A stretch of 52,236 nucleotides of DNA from Planctomycetaceae bacterium (GTDB lineage: Bacteria; Planctomycetota; Phycisphaerae; Sedimentisphaerales; Anaerohalosphaeraceae): contig JAJFTK010000110.1 of the NCBI GenBank assembly GCA_021372945.1, positions 1 to 52,236 of the forward strand. The letters run 5' to 3'. Both the position numbers and the translations under genes were made by a program. Under the pieces are notes generated by a model that saw only the letters and a list, made by a program, of their open reading frames with translations, did no database searches and was not told where the DNA came from. Positions 33,712 to 42,483 of this stretch are shown in pieces (the first letter of the stretch is position 1; every line of letters starts with the position of its first letter).

Positions 33712-34251
33712 TTAAACTTTCTCAATCTGCCAGTATTCGATATCCAGCGGCGTACTGCGCCCGAAGATCGTCACGATCACGCGGACCAGACCCCGCTCGG
33801 CGTCGATGGTATCCACCGTTCCTTCAAAATTCTCAAATGCCCCTTCCCGGATCTTGACCACGTCGCCCTTGGCGAACTCGACCTTGATATTGGGCGTCTC
33901 TTCCGGTTTTTCGATTTCCTTGAGCATCTTGGCCACGTCGGTGTCGCGCATCGGCGTCGGAACGCCCTCGGTGCCGATAAAATCGCCCACGCCCATCGTT
34001 TCCTTGATGATGTACCAGGCGTCGTCCGGCACGCGCCCGTCTTCCTTGGTCTCCATCTCCATGAACACGTAGCCCGGGTAAAGCTTTCGCTTGAACACGC
34101 GCTGCTTGCCTCCCCGGATTCGTTTGACCTGCTCGGTCGGCACAACGATCCGCCCGACTGACTTGACCGCTTCCACCTGCATCTTCCGGGCCAGGGTCTC
34201 GCGAACCTGTTCTTCCTTATTCGATGCCACTCGTAACACGTACCATTGCAT
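33712..34251 (-). CDS. nusG: Transcription termination/antitermination factor NusG
   Basis: NusG binds RNA polymerase and links it to Rho or the ribosome. The 179-residue protein has the NGN domain (MQWYVLRVASNKEEQVRETL... LYPGYVFMEMETKE) and a C-terminal KOW domain (FAKGDVVKIREGAFENFEGTV). Located between secE and rplK. Confidence 0.97.
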   Translation of the reverse strand: MQWYVLRVASNKEEQVRETLARKMQVEAVKSVGRIVVPTEQVKRIRGGKQRVFKRKLYPGYVFMEMETKEDGRVPDDAWYIIKETMGVGDFIGTEGVPTPMRDTDVAKMLKEIEKPEETPNIKVEFAKGDVVKIREGAFENFEGTVDTIDAERGLVRVIVTIFGRSTPLDIEYWQIEKV

Positions 34252-34283
34252 AAACGCTTACCCCTTGCGCGAATCCCGAGTTT

Positions 34284-34670
34284 TTAATACAGATTCACGA
34301 TGTCGCGGAAAAATACCTGGAAACCCAGGTCCACCAGACCCAGCCCGATGGCCATTACCGCCACGACGAAGATGACGATCACCGTCGAATGGGCGATCTC
34401 TTTCCGGCTGGACCAGCTTACTTTCTTGATTTCCCCTTCGGCCGCGATCAGGAAATCCGCCACTGCCGGGATGTTGCTCAGCCAGTAGATTACCGCGGCA
34501 AACACCGCACAGAGCGCCGCCGGGATCATCGAGTGGATCCACGGGTTATCCGTCATCAGAAGTCGCCGATGCAGGATCCAGCATCCTAACGCAGCGACAA
34601 CGAAGACCGATATCGCCGTTCCCAGTCTCGCGTTCTTACCCTGGCCGTTCTTGTAAATCTTGATATTCAT
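34284..34670 (-). CDS. secE: Protein translocase subunit SecE
   Basis: SecE clamps SecY in the translocon. The 128-residue product has two extra hydrophobic segments near residues 15-32 and 42-62, then the conserved amphipathic motif GEIKKVSWSSRKEIAHSTVIV and the essential C-terminal helix. This three-helix layout recalls the longer E. coli-type form. The ATG at 34670 (AGGCGG upstream) is preferred to a TTG at 34715. It lies between tRNA-Trp and nusG. Confidence 0.93.
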   Translation of the reverse strand: MNIKIYKNGQGKNARLGTAISVFVVAALGCWILHRRLLMTDNPWIHSMIPAALCAVFAAVIYWLSNIPAVADFLIAAEGEIKKVSWSSRKEIAHSTVIVIFVVAVMAIGLGLVDLGFQVFFRDIVNLY

Positions 34671-34720
34671 CTGTCGTACCGCCTGTTTTTGTTTGTCTTT
34701 CTCAAGGGCCTTCAATAGAA

Positions 34721-34793
34721 CAGGTCAGGAGGGATTCGAACCCCCAGCCTGCGGTTTTGGAGACCGCTGCTCTGCCAGTTGAGCTACTGACCT
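34721..34793 (-). tRNA. tRNA-Trp (CCA)
   Basis: A 73-base cloverleaf with acceptor AGGTCAG/CTGACCT, discriminator G73, D-arm GCTCAACTGGCAGAGC, anticodon loop TCTCCAAAA (anticodon CCA) and T-arm GGGGGTTCGAATCCC. The 3' CCA is not encoded. The position between rpmG and secE is common for trnW. Confidence 0.96.
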
Positions 34794-34802
34794 ACAGGGT
34801 CG

Positions 34803-34970
34803 TTACTTCCGGCGAATCTTATGAATGGTGTGCTTGCGCTCCCGCTTGCAGAATTTCTTCAATTCAAATTTCGGAGTACCGCCCTGAACGTTGACTTCCG
34901 TGCGGTAGTTGCGGTCTCCGCATTCTTTGCATTCGAGCCAGATATATTCGCGTTTAACTGCTTTTGCCAT
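34803..34970 (-). CDS. rpmG: 50S ribosomal protein L33
   Basis: A 55-residue product beginning MAKAVKREYIWLECKECGDR and ending FCKRERKHTIHKIRRK. C14 and C17 form the first half of the zinc ribbon; of the second half only C41 remains, the position of the fourth cysteine (three residues on) being E44. It lies between tuf and tRNA-Trp, the normal place for rpmG. Confidence 0.94.
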   Translation of the reverse strand: MAKAVKREYIWLECKECGDRNYRTEVNVQGGTPKFELKKFCKRERKHTIHKIRRK

Positions 34971-35134
34971 GACGATGGGCCTCTCTTACATATATGGATC
35001 GCGCTCAAAACATCCGTCTCTGCGCCGCTGTAACGCGGCACCCGTCCAATTGAGTTTGCTCGCGAATTCTGCTTACCCTGGCGGGTAAAAAACACAACGC
35101 CCTTTCGGCCGCATTGCTGCACGAAAAGGACAGA

Positions 35135-35161
35135 AAAACGCCGCACCGAAGTGCGGCGTCC
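35135..35161 (-). terminator. Rho-independent terminator after tuf
   Basis: On the minus strand ACGCCGCAC/GTGCGGCGT (35152-35160 with 35139-35147) closes a TTCG tetraloop and is followed by five T residues. It lies 16 bases past the tuf stop and separates tuf from rpmG-secE-nusG. Confidence 0.9.
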
Positions 35162-35176
35162 TAACCTTCAGTCACA

Positions 35177-36394
35177 TCAGGCGATGATCTTGGTCACCAC
35201 GCCGGCGCCCACGGTGCGACCGCCTTCGCGAATCGCAAATCGCAGGCCTTCTTCCATGGCGATCTTCGAGATGATCTCGCCGATCATTTCGATGTTGTCG
35301 CCCGGCATGCACATCTCAACCGGCTTGCCTTCACGGCTCTTGATCTCCACGATCGCGCCGGTCACGTCCGTCGTGCGGAAGAAAAACTGCGGACGGTAAC
35401 CCGGGAAGAACGGGGTATGACGGCCGCCTTCTTCCTTCGTTAATACGTACACCTCCGCGGCGAACTTCGTGTGCGGAGTGATCGAACCTGGCTTGGAGAT
35501 CACCTGACCGCGCTCCAGGTCCTTTTTCTCAACGCCTCGAAGCAGCAGTCCCACGTTGTCGCCCGCCTGGCCTTCTTCCAGCGTCTTATTGAACATTTCA
35601 ACGCCGGTGACCGTCGTCTTGCGAACTTCATCCGATAGACCGACGACTTCCACTTCTTCGCCGACCTTGACCATGCCGCGCTCGATACGACCCGTACCCA
35701 CGGTGCCGCGGCCCTTAATGCTGAACACGTCTTCGATCGGCATCAGGAAAGGCAGGCTGGTCGCACGCTCGGGAACCGGAACATAAGCGTCCACCGCGGC
35801 CATCACCTCATCGATGCACGCGCATGCCGCATCATCTTGACCTTCGGATTCCATCGCCTTCAGCGCCGAACCGCGAATGATCGGGATCTCATCGCCCGGG
35901 AATTCGTACTTGTTCAGCAGTTCGCGGACTTCCATTTCCACCAGGTCGATCAGCTCAGGGTCGTCCACCTGGTCGATCTTATTCAGGAACACAACGATAC
36001 GCGGTACGTTAACCTGGCGGGCCAGCAGGATGTGCTCGCGCGTTTGAGGCATCGGGCCGTCGCTGGCGGCCACGACCAGGATCGCGCCATCCATCTGGGC
36101 GGCGCCGGTAATCATGTTTTTGATATAGTCCGCGTGACCGGGGCAGTCAACGTGTGCGTAGTGACGCGTCGCCGTCTCGTACTCCACGTGCGAGGTGTTG
36201 ATCGTAATGCCGCGTTCCTTTTCTTCCGGGGCATTGTCGATTTCATCATACTTCTTCACCTTGCCCTTGCCGCCGCTCTTGAAGTTCATGCGCATGGTAA
36301 TTGCTGCCGTCAAGGTCGTTTTCCCGTGGTCGATGTGACCGATCGTTCCAATGTTCACGTGGGGCTTGCTTCTTACAAAGATATCCTTTGCCAT
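35177..36394 (-). CDS. tuf: Translation elongation factor Tu
   Basis: EF-Tu delivers aminoacyl-tRNA to the ribosome. The 405-residue protein has G1 GHIDHGKTT, the effector loop with [15 protein letters not shown]3 DCPGHADY, G4 NKID, then beta-barrel domains II and III. AGGAGG lies 10 bases before the ATG. It follows tRNA-Thr after 175 bases of leader in which I see no other gene. Confidence 0.98.
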   Translation of the reverse strand: MAKDIFVRSKPHVNIGTIGHIDHGKTTLTAAITMRMNFKSGGKGKVKKYDEIDNAPEEKERGITINTSHVEYETATRHYAHVDCPGHADYIKNMITGAAQMDGAILVVAASDGPMPQTREHILLARQVNVPRIVVFLNKIDQVDDPELIDLVEMEVRELLNKYEFPGDEIPIIRGSALKAMESEGQDDAACACIDEVMAAVDAYVPVPERATSLPFLMPIEDVFSIKGRGTVGTGRIERGMVKVGEEVEVVGLSDEVRKTTVTGVEMFNKTLEEGQAGDNVGLLLRGVEKKDLERGQVISKPGSITPHTKFAAEVYVLTKEEGGRHTPFFPGYRPQFFFRTTDVTGAIVEIKSREGKPVEMCMPGDNIEMIGEIISKIAMEEGLRFAIREGGRTVGAGVVTKIIA

Positions 36395-36569
36395 GTGTTA
36401 GTAACCTCCTGAATATACTGTTTTTATTGCTTCAATTCCTGTTTTGTGATTAACGCTTATACCGTTATCCGGCCCAAATGGTTCACCCGGCGCTGCATCC
36501 GCTGACCGGTCGCTTCTCACGTCCGGCGTATTCCTGCCGCGGTTCACTCTTGGCCATGACTGTAATCTT

Positions 36570-36642
<73 letters not shown>

Positions 36643-36763
36643 GACTTCCATCGAAAACCGCGGGTTTTAGCCCTGATATCCCACTCTTAAGCGTCCCCGA
36701 ACAACCGGTTCCAAGCACGAAAAGTATAGGGATTCCGTGTCCTACCGCAGTAGCAAAGAGGAA

Positions 36764-36791
36764 AGTATATAAACCTAACCCCCAAGTGCAA
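36764..36791 (-). promoter_or_regulatory. Promoter for tRNA-Thr and tuf
   Basis: On the minus strand TTGCAC (36786-36791) and TATACT (36764-36769) are 16 bases apart. Just upstream is a very AT-rich tract with T7 and T8 runs, similar to an UP element. A second TATACT-like box occurs about 40 bases downstream without a good -35. Confidence 0.65.
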
Positions 36792-36839
36792 AGAGAAAAT
36801 TAAAAAAAATGTAAAAAAATGAGAAAATTTGACTTGGCC

Positions 36840-39122
36840 CTATCCATCTACGAATTCAGATCCGCGAGGGTCTTCTTGTGCGCCGGTATCGGCGACAGGG
36901 GGAGCCAGTGCTTTTTTCGTCGTTTCAATAAACGCGGTCCAGCCCGGTCTGTCCTGGATCTGGATCAGTGCGGCTCTGGCCAGAAGCGATCTCTTGTTTT
37001 CGATCGCCACATTTTCATCGGTGAAGTAAGTCTGCAACACCGAGGACCAGTCTGATTTTTCATCAAAATCAGATGTCAATAGCCTGCTTTGAAAAAGTTG
37101 AAATGCCTTGTCGGTCTTATTGGAATACAAATAGACCTTTAATGTATCCATCTTTGTTGCTTCACAAAAGTTGAAACTCTCCTCAGAGTACTCCAGCTTC
37201 GCCAGGTATGCAGCGGCTTGTTCCCAACTGCCGCGTTGACAAAAGATACCCAGTATTCTTTGCCGGATTTGGGTCAAAATGGTCAGATTACTCTCAGTTT
37301 GCGCCTTCAATTCGGCGACTTCGAGGACCTCTCTGATCTGTTCGGCTGTTACCCCTGGCGCTGTTTCCAGTGCCGCAATCCACTGAATAAGGAAGTCGGA
37401 ACTTTGACGCTGACAGATAATCTTGACCGCAGCCCATACCTGCTCGCCCTGGACATTGTTCAACAAGCCCGTGATCAGCCAATCCAGATCTTGTATCTCG
37501 CCGGCTTGCCCGGCAGTCTCGATCACAACCTGCTGCACCGCAAGACTTTCATCCGCATTTAGTCTAAGCCGCCTGAACAGCTCCATCGCGCGGGACTTAT
37601 CAACATACTGAAGCCCTCTTGCGGCTGAAAGCCTCAGGACGGCGTTGTCCTTGTCAACTATGGCCTCGCTAAACAGCGGTTCATACATGCTGGCCGCCAA
37701 ATTTCGCAGATTCCCTTGCCCGCACAAATGCGCAAGCACCGCCAGCAGGTCCGCTCGCAGCACTGGCGTTTTCTCCTTAGATTTCAAGTAGCGCTGGTAA
37801 AGCGCCCCCAGGTAGTTCCTTGCGACGTCCTCGGGTAAGTTGTTGAGTTCTAATAACTTACGGACAACTTCAGCGCCCTTCTTCACATGGTCGGGTGATT
37901 CCTTATTCAGGTAGTCGGTTGCGATCTGCAGCGTCTCCATCTTGATTTCTATGGGCAATTCAATCCCCGATCCGGGCGAATACGCAAAAAAACACGCCTC
38001 GCCGAGCGCCTCGAACATCGCCAGCGCAAGTTCTGAATCCTTCTCTGCCTTGAATCGCTCCAGCAACTTCTCGGCCGGATTCAATGCGCTCATATTCGTG
38101 AGCACCTTGGCCGTTTGCAGGCGCACGTCCCTGGAAGGATCCGACAGAAGTCCCAGAAGACCTGCCTTGAACGGCTCGCCTCCGCCGGGATACTTGGCTA
38201 TCTTGTCAAGACTCCACAGCCTCAGGGCCGCCAGATCCGATTGCATCGATTGCTCGATAGCCTTCAGCTTGAACGCCTCATCGCCGGTCTCATATTGTTT
38301 GTCCAGCGACGCAATGAAAAGTTTTTGCCAGCGGTCGCGTTCGGCCTGCACCTCCCGCAATTTTGCCTCCTGCCGCAGCAGGCGCTCACGACGGATCTCT
38401 TCAGGGCCCTTCTGTTGAAGCTCATCCAGGATATCCGCCCATACCGAGCGGCTTGTTCCAACCGGCACGCCAAACGATTCCTGCAATTCCGTTTCTGCCG
38501 CCAGTGCCACCCCCGGGTCCGTGTCGTCCAGCAGTCCGATAAGAAGCCGCAACGCCTGAGGCTCCGGCCTCAATCCGAGTGCTTCAACGATCTGAACCCG
38601 AATTTTCTTATCGCCTTCTTTGTTTGCCAGCAACTGCCTGAATGGCGTCTCGATCGTCGCGTAGTCGAACATCAGCAGCGCCTCGCCGGCAGCCTTGGCC
38701 TGGTCGGAAGATTTACTTTGCAATACCGCCGTCAGAGGCTGGAGGAAATCCTGGCGAGCGTTGATCGTTTGGCCAAGCCCCCTGCTCTTGATCAGCGCGT
38801 TGCATACAGCGAACCGAGCTGGGGGGTTATCTTCGCCCTTCAAAGCGGAAATGAGAACGTCGCGGCTGGAGGCGTCATTTTGAAGCAATAGCGCGACCGC
38901 CGCATCTACCCGGATCACGTCGGTACTGCCTTGCAGCAGCGCTTCGCGATAAAGCCGAATCTGCCGGGCCGCCGTTTCTTCGGTCGAAGCCGCGACCGAG
39001 CTATTTTGAAGCGCTGAATCGGTCACGGGCGGTTCGACCGTGTTCTGTCCAGACACACAGACAGACGCAACCAGCAACCATATCATCGTGATAATCTGCA
39101 GCTTCTGTTGTCTCACAGCCAT
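36840..39122 (-). CDS. Exported HEAT-repeat protein, function unknown
   Basis: The 760-residue product starts with a signal peptide (MAVRQQKLQIITMIWLLVASVCVSG, cleavage near residue 25) and a short Ser/Thr-rich region. The rest is almost entirely helical, with HEAT-like units such as DKKIRVQIVEALGLRPEPQALRLLIGLL and DPSRDVRLQTAKVLTNMSALNPAEKLL, and no catalytic motif that I can see. Such proteins are usually scaffolds for protein contacts outside the cytoplasm. It converges on nothing and stands between tuf and the divergent ettA, as a monocistronic gene. Confidence 0.85.
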   Translation of the reverse strand: MAVRQQKLQIITMIWLLVASVCVSGQNTVEPPVTDSALQNSSVAASTEETAARQIRLYREALLQGSTDVIRVDAAVALLLQNDASSRDVLISALKGEDNPPARFAVCNALIKSRGLGQTINARQDFLQPLTAVLQSKSSDQAKAAGEALLMFDYATIETPFRQLLANKEGDKKIRVQIVEALGLRPEPQALRLLIGLLDDTDPGVALAAETELQESFGVPVGTSRSVWADILDELQQKGPEEIRRERLLRQEAKLREVQAERDRWQKLFIASLDKQYETGDEAFKLKAIEQSMQSDLAALRLWSLDKIAKYPGGGEPFKAGLLGLLSDPSRDVRLQTAKVLTNMSALNPAEKLLERFKAEKDSELALAMFEALGEACFFAYSPGSGIELPIEIKMETLQIATDYLNKESPDHVKKGAEVVRKLLELNNLPEDVARNYLGALYQRYLKSKEKTPVLRADLLAVLAHLCGQGNLRNLAASMYEPLFSEAIVDKDNAVLRLSAARGLQYVDKSRAMELFRRLRLNADESLAVQQVVIETAGQAGEIQDLDWLITGLLNNVQGEQVWAAVKIICQRQSSDFLIQWIAALETAPGVTAEQIREVLEVAELKAQTESNLTILTQIRQRILGIFCQRGSWEQAAAYLAKLEYSEESFNFCEATKMDTLKVYLYSNKTDKAFQLFQSRLLTSDFDEKSDWSSVLQTYFTDENVAIENKRSLLARAALIQIQDRPGWTAFIETTKKALAPPVADTGAQEDPRGSEFVDG

Positions 39123-39171
39123 TCCATGACCAAAAGTTTGTTCCTACCCTATATTTCGACGATCCAGCGCA

Positions 39172-39199
39172 ATCCTATCACAAAAAACAACCCGGTCAA
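39172..39199 (-). promoter_or_regulatory. Candidate promoter of the HEAT-repeat gene
   Basis: On the minus strand TTGACC (39194-39199) and TAGGAT (39172-39177) are 16 bases apart, about 45 bases before the start codon. The -10 matches at 4 of 6 positions, so this is moderate evidence. The 307-base space between this gene and ettA holds the two divergent promoters and no gene. Confidence 0.45.
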
Positions 39200-39348
39200 A
39201 CAAGAAGTGACAAGTTTCACATTTATGAACCCTCTGGCAGAGTGCCATTTCAAAAATATACTTGTCACGGCCCTCAATGGTTCAAAACTTTCGCGCTTTA
39301 AAATGATAATAACCTGCTGCCGGCCCCAGGTTACAGGAGAATTTGAAA

Positions 39349-39377
39349 TTGAAGATATTCCACGGTGCGTGTATACT
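39349..39377 (+). promoter_or_regulatory. Promoter of ettA
   Basis: TTGAAG (39349-39354) and TATACT (39372-39377) are separated by 17 bases and end about 52 bases before the ettA ATG. Confidence 0.65.
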
Positions 39378-39429
39378 CGCGTCTTCATCAACATGAAAGA
39401 AACTTGGCTTGCGGTATTAAGGATTCGAT

Positions 39430-41097
39430 ATGCCTCCGCAGTTTGTATTTGAAATGAGCCGTGTATCCAAACGCTACACGACCAAAGACGTACTGACCGA
39501 TATTTCGCTTTCGTTCTACTACGGCGCCAAGATCGGCGTTGTCGGCGAGAATGGTTCCGGCAAGAGCACCCTGCTCAAGATCATGGCCGGCATCGACAAG
39601 GACTTCCACGGCGAGGCACGCCTGGCGCCCAACATGCGCGTGCGCTATGTCGCCCAGGAACCGCAGCTCGAACCGGAAAAGACCGTCCGCGACCATTTGC
39701 GCACGGCGGTTGCGCCCATTCAGGCCAAGGTGGACCGCTTCAATAATATCTCCGAGCGCCTTGGCGACCCGCAGCCCGGCGACGACATGGACAAGCTGCT
39801 TGAAGAAATGGGCCGTCTGCAGGATGAGATCGACGCCTGTCAGGGCTGGGAGATCGAACGGCTGATGGACATCGTCTCCGATGCGATGGTCCTGCCCGCC
39901 GATGACATGCCCATCAAGATCCTCTCGGGCGGCGAACGCCGGCGCGTCGCCCTCAGCATGGCCCTGCTCGAAAAGCCCGACCTGCTGCTGCTGGATGAAC
40001 CGACCAACCACCTTGATGCCGAAACCATCCAGTGGCTCGAGACTGCCCTGCGCGACTATCCCGGCACCGTCATCATCGTCACGCACGACCGCTACTTCCT
40101 CGACAACATCACCAAATGGATCCTCGAACTGGAAAACTCGCGGGGCCTGCCGTTTGAAGGCAACTATTCCTCCTGGCTCAGACAGAAATTGGCTTATCTG
40201 AAGGCCGCCGAGAAACGCGAGTCCGCCCGCCAAAGAACGCTGCAGCGCGAACTCGACTGGCTCAGCGCCTCGGCCGGCCAGCGCAATAAGCAGAACCAAT
40301 CGCGCATCGAAGGCTATCGCCCCGCCGGTACCGAAGGCGACGAACGCGGCGACATCTTCATCCATATCCCCACCGGCCAGAAGCTCGGTGAAAAGGTACT
40401 CGCGTTCAAGAACGTCAGCAAAGGCTACAACGGGCAGAAGCTGATTGAAGGCTGCTCGTTCGAACTTCCGAAAAACGGCATCGTCGGCGTCATCGGACCC
40501 AATGGCATCGGCAAGACCACGCTGTTCAAAATGATCACAGGCCAGGAAACGCCCGACGCAGGAACGATTGACCTGGGTCCCACGGTCAGCATCGGCTATG
40601 TTGATCAGCACCGAGATGCCCTCGACGGCACAAAGACGATCTTCGAAGAGATCACCGGCGGCAAAGACACACTCATGGTCGGCGGCATCGAGGTCCAGTC
40701 CCGCGCGTATGCGGCGCGCTTTAACTTCCGCAGCGCCCAGCAGCAAAAGAAAGTCGCCGAATGTTCCGGCGGAGAACGCAACCGCATCCACCTGGCCAAG
40801 ATGCTTCGCCGCGGCGGAAACCTGCTCCTGCTCGATGAGCCCACCAACGATCTCGACGTCAACACGATGCGCGTGCTCGAACAGGCCATCATCGAATTCG
40901 AAGGCTGCGCCATGGTCATCAGCCACGACCGCTTCTTCCTCGACCGCATCTGCACGCACCTCTTGATCTTCGAAGGCAGCGGCAGGACCCAATGGTTCAC
41001 CGGCAACTTCGGCGCCTACGAAGAAAAGGTCCAGGCCGAAAACCCCGAACGCCTTTCCCATCGCCGGAGCAAGTACCGCCAACTCAAACTGAAATGA
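39430..41097 (+). CDS. ettA: Energy-dependent translational throttle protein EttA (ABC-F)
   Basis: EttA is a soluble ABC-F ATPase that binds the ribosomal E site and gates translation by energy level. The 555-residue protein has two ABC cassettes: Walker A GENGSGKST (about residue 37) and GPNGIGKTT (about 357), signatures LSGGERRR and CSGGERNR, and Walker B DEPTNHLD and DEPTNDLD. The start MPPQFVFEMSRVSKRY and the arm/linker with SASAGQRNKQNQSRI are typical. AAGGA precedes the ATG. It is the only long plus-strand gene in the window. Confidence 0.95.
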   Translation: MPPQFVFEMSRVSKRYTTKDVLTDISLSFYYGAKIGVVGENGSGKSTLLKIMAGIDKDFHGEARLAPNMRVRYVAQEPQLEPEKTVRDHLRTAVAPIQAKVDRFNNISERLGDPQPGDDMDKLLEEMGRLQDEIDACQGWEIERLMDIVSDAMVLPADDMPIKILSGGERRRVALSMALLEKPDLLLLDEPTNHLDAETIQWLETALRDYPGTVIIVTHDRYFLDNITKWILELENSRGLPFEGNYSSWLRQKLAYLKAAEKRESARQRTLQRELDWLSASAGQRNKQNQSRIEGYRPAGTEGDERGDIFIHIPTGQKLGEKVLAFKNVSKGYNGQKLIEGCSFELPKNGIVGVIGPNGIGKTTLFKMITGQETPDAGTIDLGPTVSIGYVDQHRDALDGTKTIFEEITGGKDTLMVGGIEVQSRAYAARFNFRSAQQQKKVAECSGGERNRIHLAKMLRRGGNLLLLDEPTNDLDVNTMRVLEQAIIEFEGCAMVISHDRFFLDRICTHLLIFEGSGRTQWFTGNFGAYEEKVQAENPERLSHRRSKYRQLKLK

Positions 41098-41604
41098 TAG
41101 CCTCGTAGGGGCAGGCCTCTATTAATTCTCGCCACAGTGATTGTCTCAACCGCATTCGCAGGAATTGACCTGAACGCAATTACCGGCTTATCCTATGAAG
41201 TCAATGGCAGCACTTTAACCATCTACGGCGTGCACTTTTCAAGCATGACGTTTGTGCTGCAGGCTGATGATCTGACTGAACTGACCAATCCGATATGTCA
41301 CCTGCCGATCGCGTATATCCCTGAGAACCCCCCGCCGATTCAATGGTCGCCCGACGAACAGGCGCTGCTCTGTGTCGCAAGCACATTCGACGAATACACC
41401 GGCGCTATCCTGAGCTTCGATTTTGCCCCGACCGCATCGACCATCAATTTCCTTTATTCAAGTGCGTTCGGCGCGCCGACCATTGTTATCGGCAGTCACG
41501 CCCACGACCTGACGGGCTACTCCATGACCGTCCCCGAACCGGTGACCATGCTGCTGCTCGCCTCCGGCGGGCTCTTGCTGATTTCCCGTCGCAAACAAAT
41601 GAAG

Positions 41605-41636
41605 AATCTCAGCATGGAGCGTAAGCGACATGATAA
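41605..41636. repeat. Short dispersed repeat, copy 1 (AGCATGGAGCGTAAGCGACA)
   Basis: First of three copies (others at 42181-42212 and about 42416-42446). It lies inside the tail of the PEP-CTERM frame. The first two copies are identical over more than 25 bases around the motif given. Confidence 0.75.
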
Positions 41637-41665
41637 CCGCAAGAACGGCCTGCTTCCCCGCTCAC

Positions 41666-41703
41666 GGTCATTCCGAGCGAGGCTGAAGGCCGACGAGGAA
41701 TCT
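41666..41703. repeat. Dispersed short repeat (GGTCATTCCGA...GAGGAATCT), second copy
   Basis: Same ends as the element at 1587-1627 but a different middle (GCGAGGCTGAAGGCCGAC). It is followed by a pyrimidine-rich stretch with repeated TCCTCTGTCTTC-like units (41765-41815). Confidence 0.6.
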
Positions 41704-41902
41704 ATTGAGCAAAGCAATTCCACAATTTTGCTCTTTCCCTTTTCACTTTTACCGTTTGCCTTAAGTCTCTGTCCTCCATCTTCTGTCCTCTGTCTTCTAT
41801 CCTCTGTTCGCCGTCGGTCTTTTCCTTTTTCATATTGCACAGATTGCCTACTGGCCGCGCTCCCGCATTCTTTTATGATGCCTTAAACGAAAGGAATGCC
41901 CT

Positions 41903-42124
41903 ATGCCGCTGGTCAACGTCAAACTGATTGAAGGCGTCTTCACGCCGGCTCAGAAACAAGAGATGATTCACAAGCTCACCGATGCCATGGTCTCCATCGA
42001 AGGCGAGAACATGCGTCAGGTCACCACCGTCATCATCGAAGAAGCCAAAAGCGGCGACTGGGCCATCGGCGGCAAACCCCTCACCACCGCCGATGTCAAG
42101 GCCCTCGCCGAAGTCGGCGTATAG
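41903..42124 (+). CDS. 4-Oxalocrotonate tautomerase family protein
   Basis: A 73-residue protein beginning MPLVNVKLIEGVF; after removal of Met the N-terminal proline is the catalytic base of this superfamily. The helix FTPAQKQEMIHKLTDAMVSI and the strand TTVIIEEAKSGDWAIGGKPLT fit the beta-alpha-beta unit. AAAGGA lies 8 bases upstream of the ATG. These enzymes catalyse keto-enol tautomerisations; the substrate here cannot be told. Confidence 0.93.
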   Translation: MPLVNVKLIEGVFTPAQKQEMIHKLTDAMVSIEGENMRQVTTVIIEEAKSGDWAIGGKPLTTADVKALAEVGV

Positions 42125-42483
42125 ATTCAGCAAATGACGGCAGCAAACTTGTAGGGTGGGCCATGCCCACGCGGTTTTCATTGATCTCAGCATGGAGCGT
42201 AAGCGACATGATGATAGAACGTAACCGTTAGCTGAACACACGATCCGCTCGCTTACATTCCAGCTATACTGACGTATCTTCAGCCCGCGCAGCGGGTGGT
42301 ACGTTGTAGCCCCGTCCGTCAGGACGGGGGTGAAAAGCAAACCCATTCCTTCTCTTTCTTCTTTATAGAGCCCGCGCAGCGGGCGCCATGTAAAATGGAA
42401 ACATGAGAATCTTATTGATCCCATCATGGAGCGCAATCGACATGATTTCGTGGGGTGGGCCATGCCTCACCACGAAATACTTC
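42125..42483. repeat. Gene-free spacer filled with small repeats
   Basis: I see no gene here. The stretch holds: GTAGGGTGGGCCATGCCCAC (42151-42170) and a related copy at 42450-42471; two copies of AGCATGGAGCGTAAGCGACA or a variant (42181-42212, 42416-42446); two copies of GCCCGCGCAGCGGG (42283-42296, 42370-42383); and an inverted repeat CCCGTCC/GGACGGG (42311-42328). Every piece is also a fragment of a family seen elsewhere in the window or at least duplicated here. Confidence 0.7.

Larger units (their letters stand above)
41137..41886 (+). pseudogene. Damaged PEP-CTERM protein gene
   Basis: The frame encodes a beta-rich exported-type domain that ends in a PEP-CTERM signal: VPEPVTMLLLASGGLLLISRRK (about residues 133-154), a sorting tag processed by exosortase. 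Two defects are visible. Upstream of the first possible start (GTG 41137) the same frame continues as RRGRPLLILATVIV, which with STAFA makes a signal peptide but has no ATG, GTG or TTG before a stop at 41098-41100. Downstream, about 90 residues past the RRK anchor are translated repeat DNA. I infer a remnant whose ends have been lost; an unusual start codon is an alternative. Confidence 0.55.

Noticed and set aside
34985..35075. tRNA-like D-arm and anticodon-arm pattern (TCAATTGGA, GCCGCGTTACAGCGGC) between tuf and rpmG on the minus strand
   Set aside because: No T-arm and no matching acceptor stem could be found, so at best a decayed tRNA; not supported enough to annotate.
39388..41082. Minus-strand frame of 564 codons opposite ettA
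   Set aside because: Antisense to an unmistakable ABC-F gene; its product is Asp/Ala/Phe-rich with no known motif.
41873..42463. Minus-strand frame with repeated CRLRSM peptides
   Set aside because: It covers the tautomerase gene in antisense and translates the AGCATGGAGCG repeats; the peptide repeats are only the DNA repeats seen in another frame.
42125..42483. Repeats around the tautomerase gene as a CRISPR array
   Set aside because: Copies are few, unevenly spaced (hundreds of bases) and of several unrelated types, with no cas genes.
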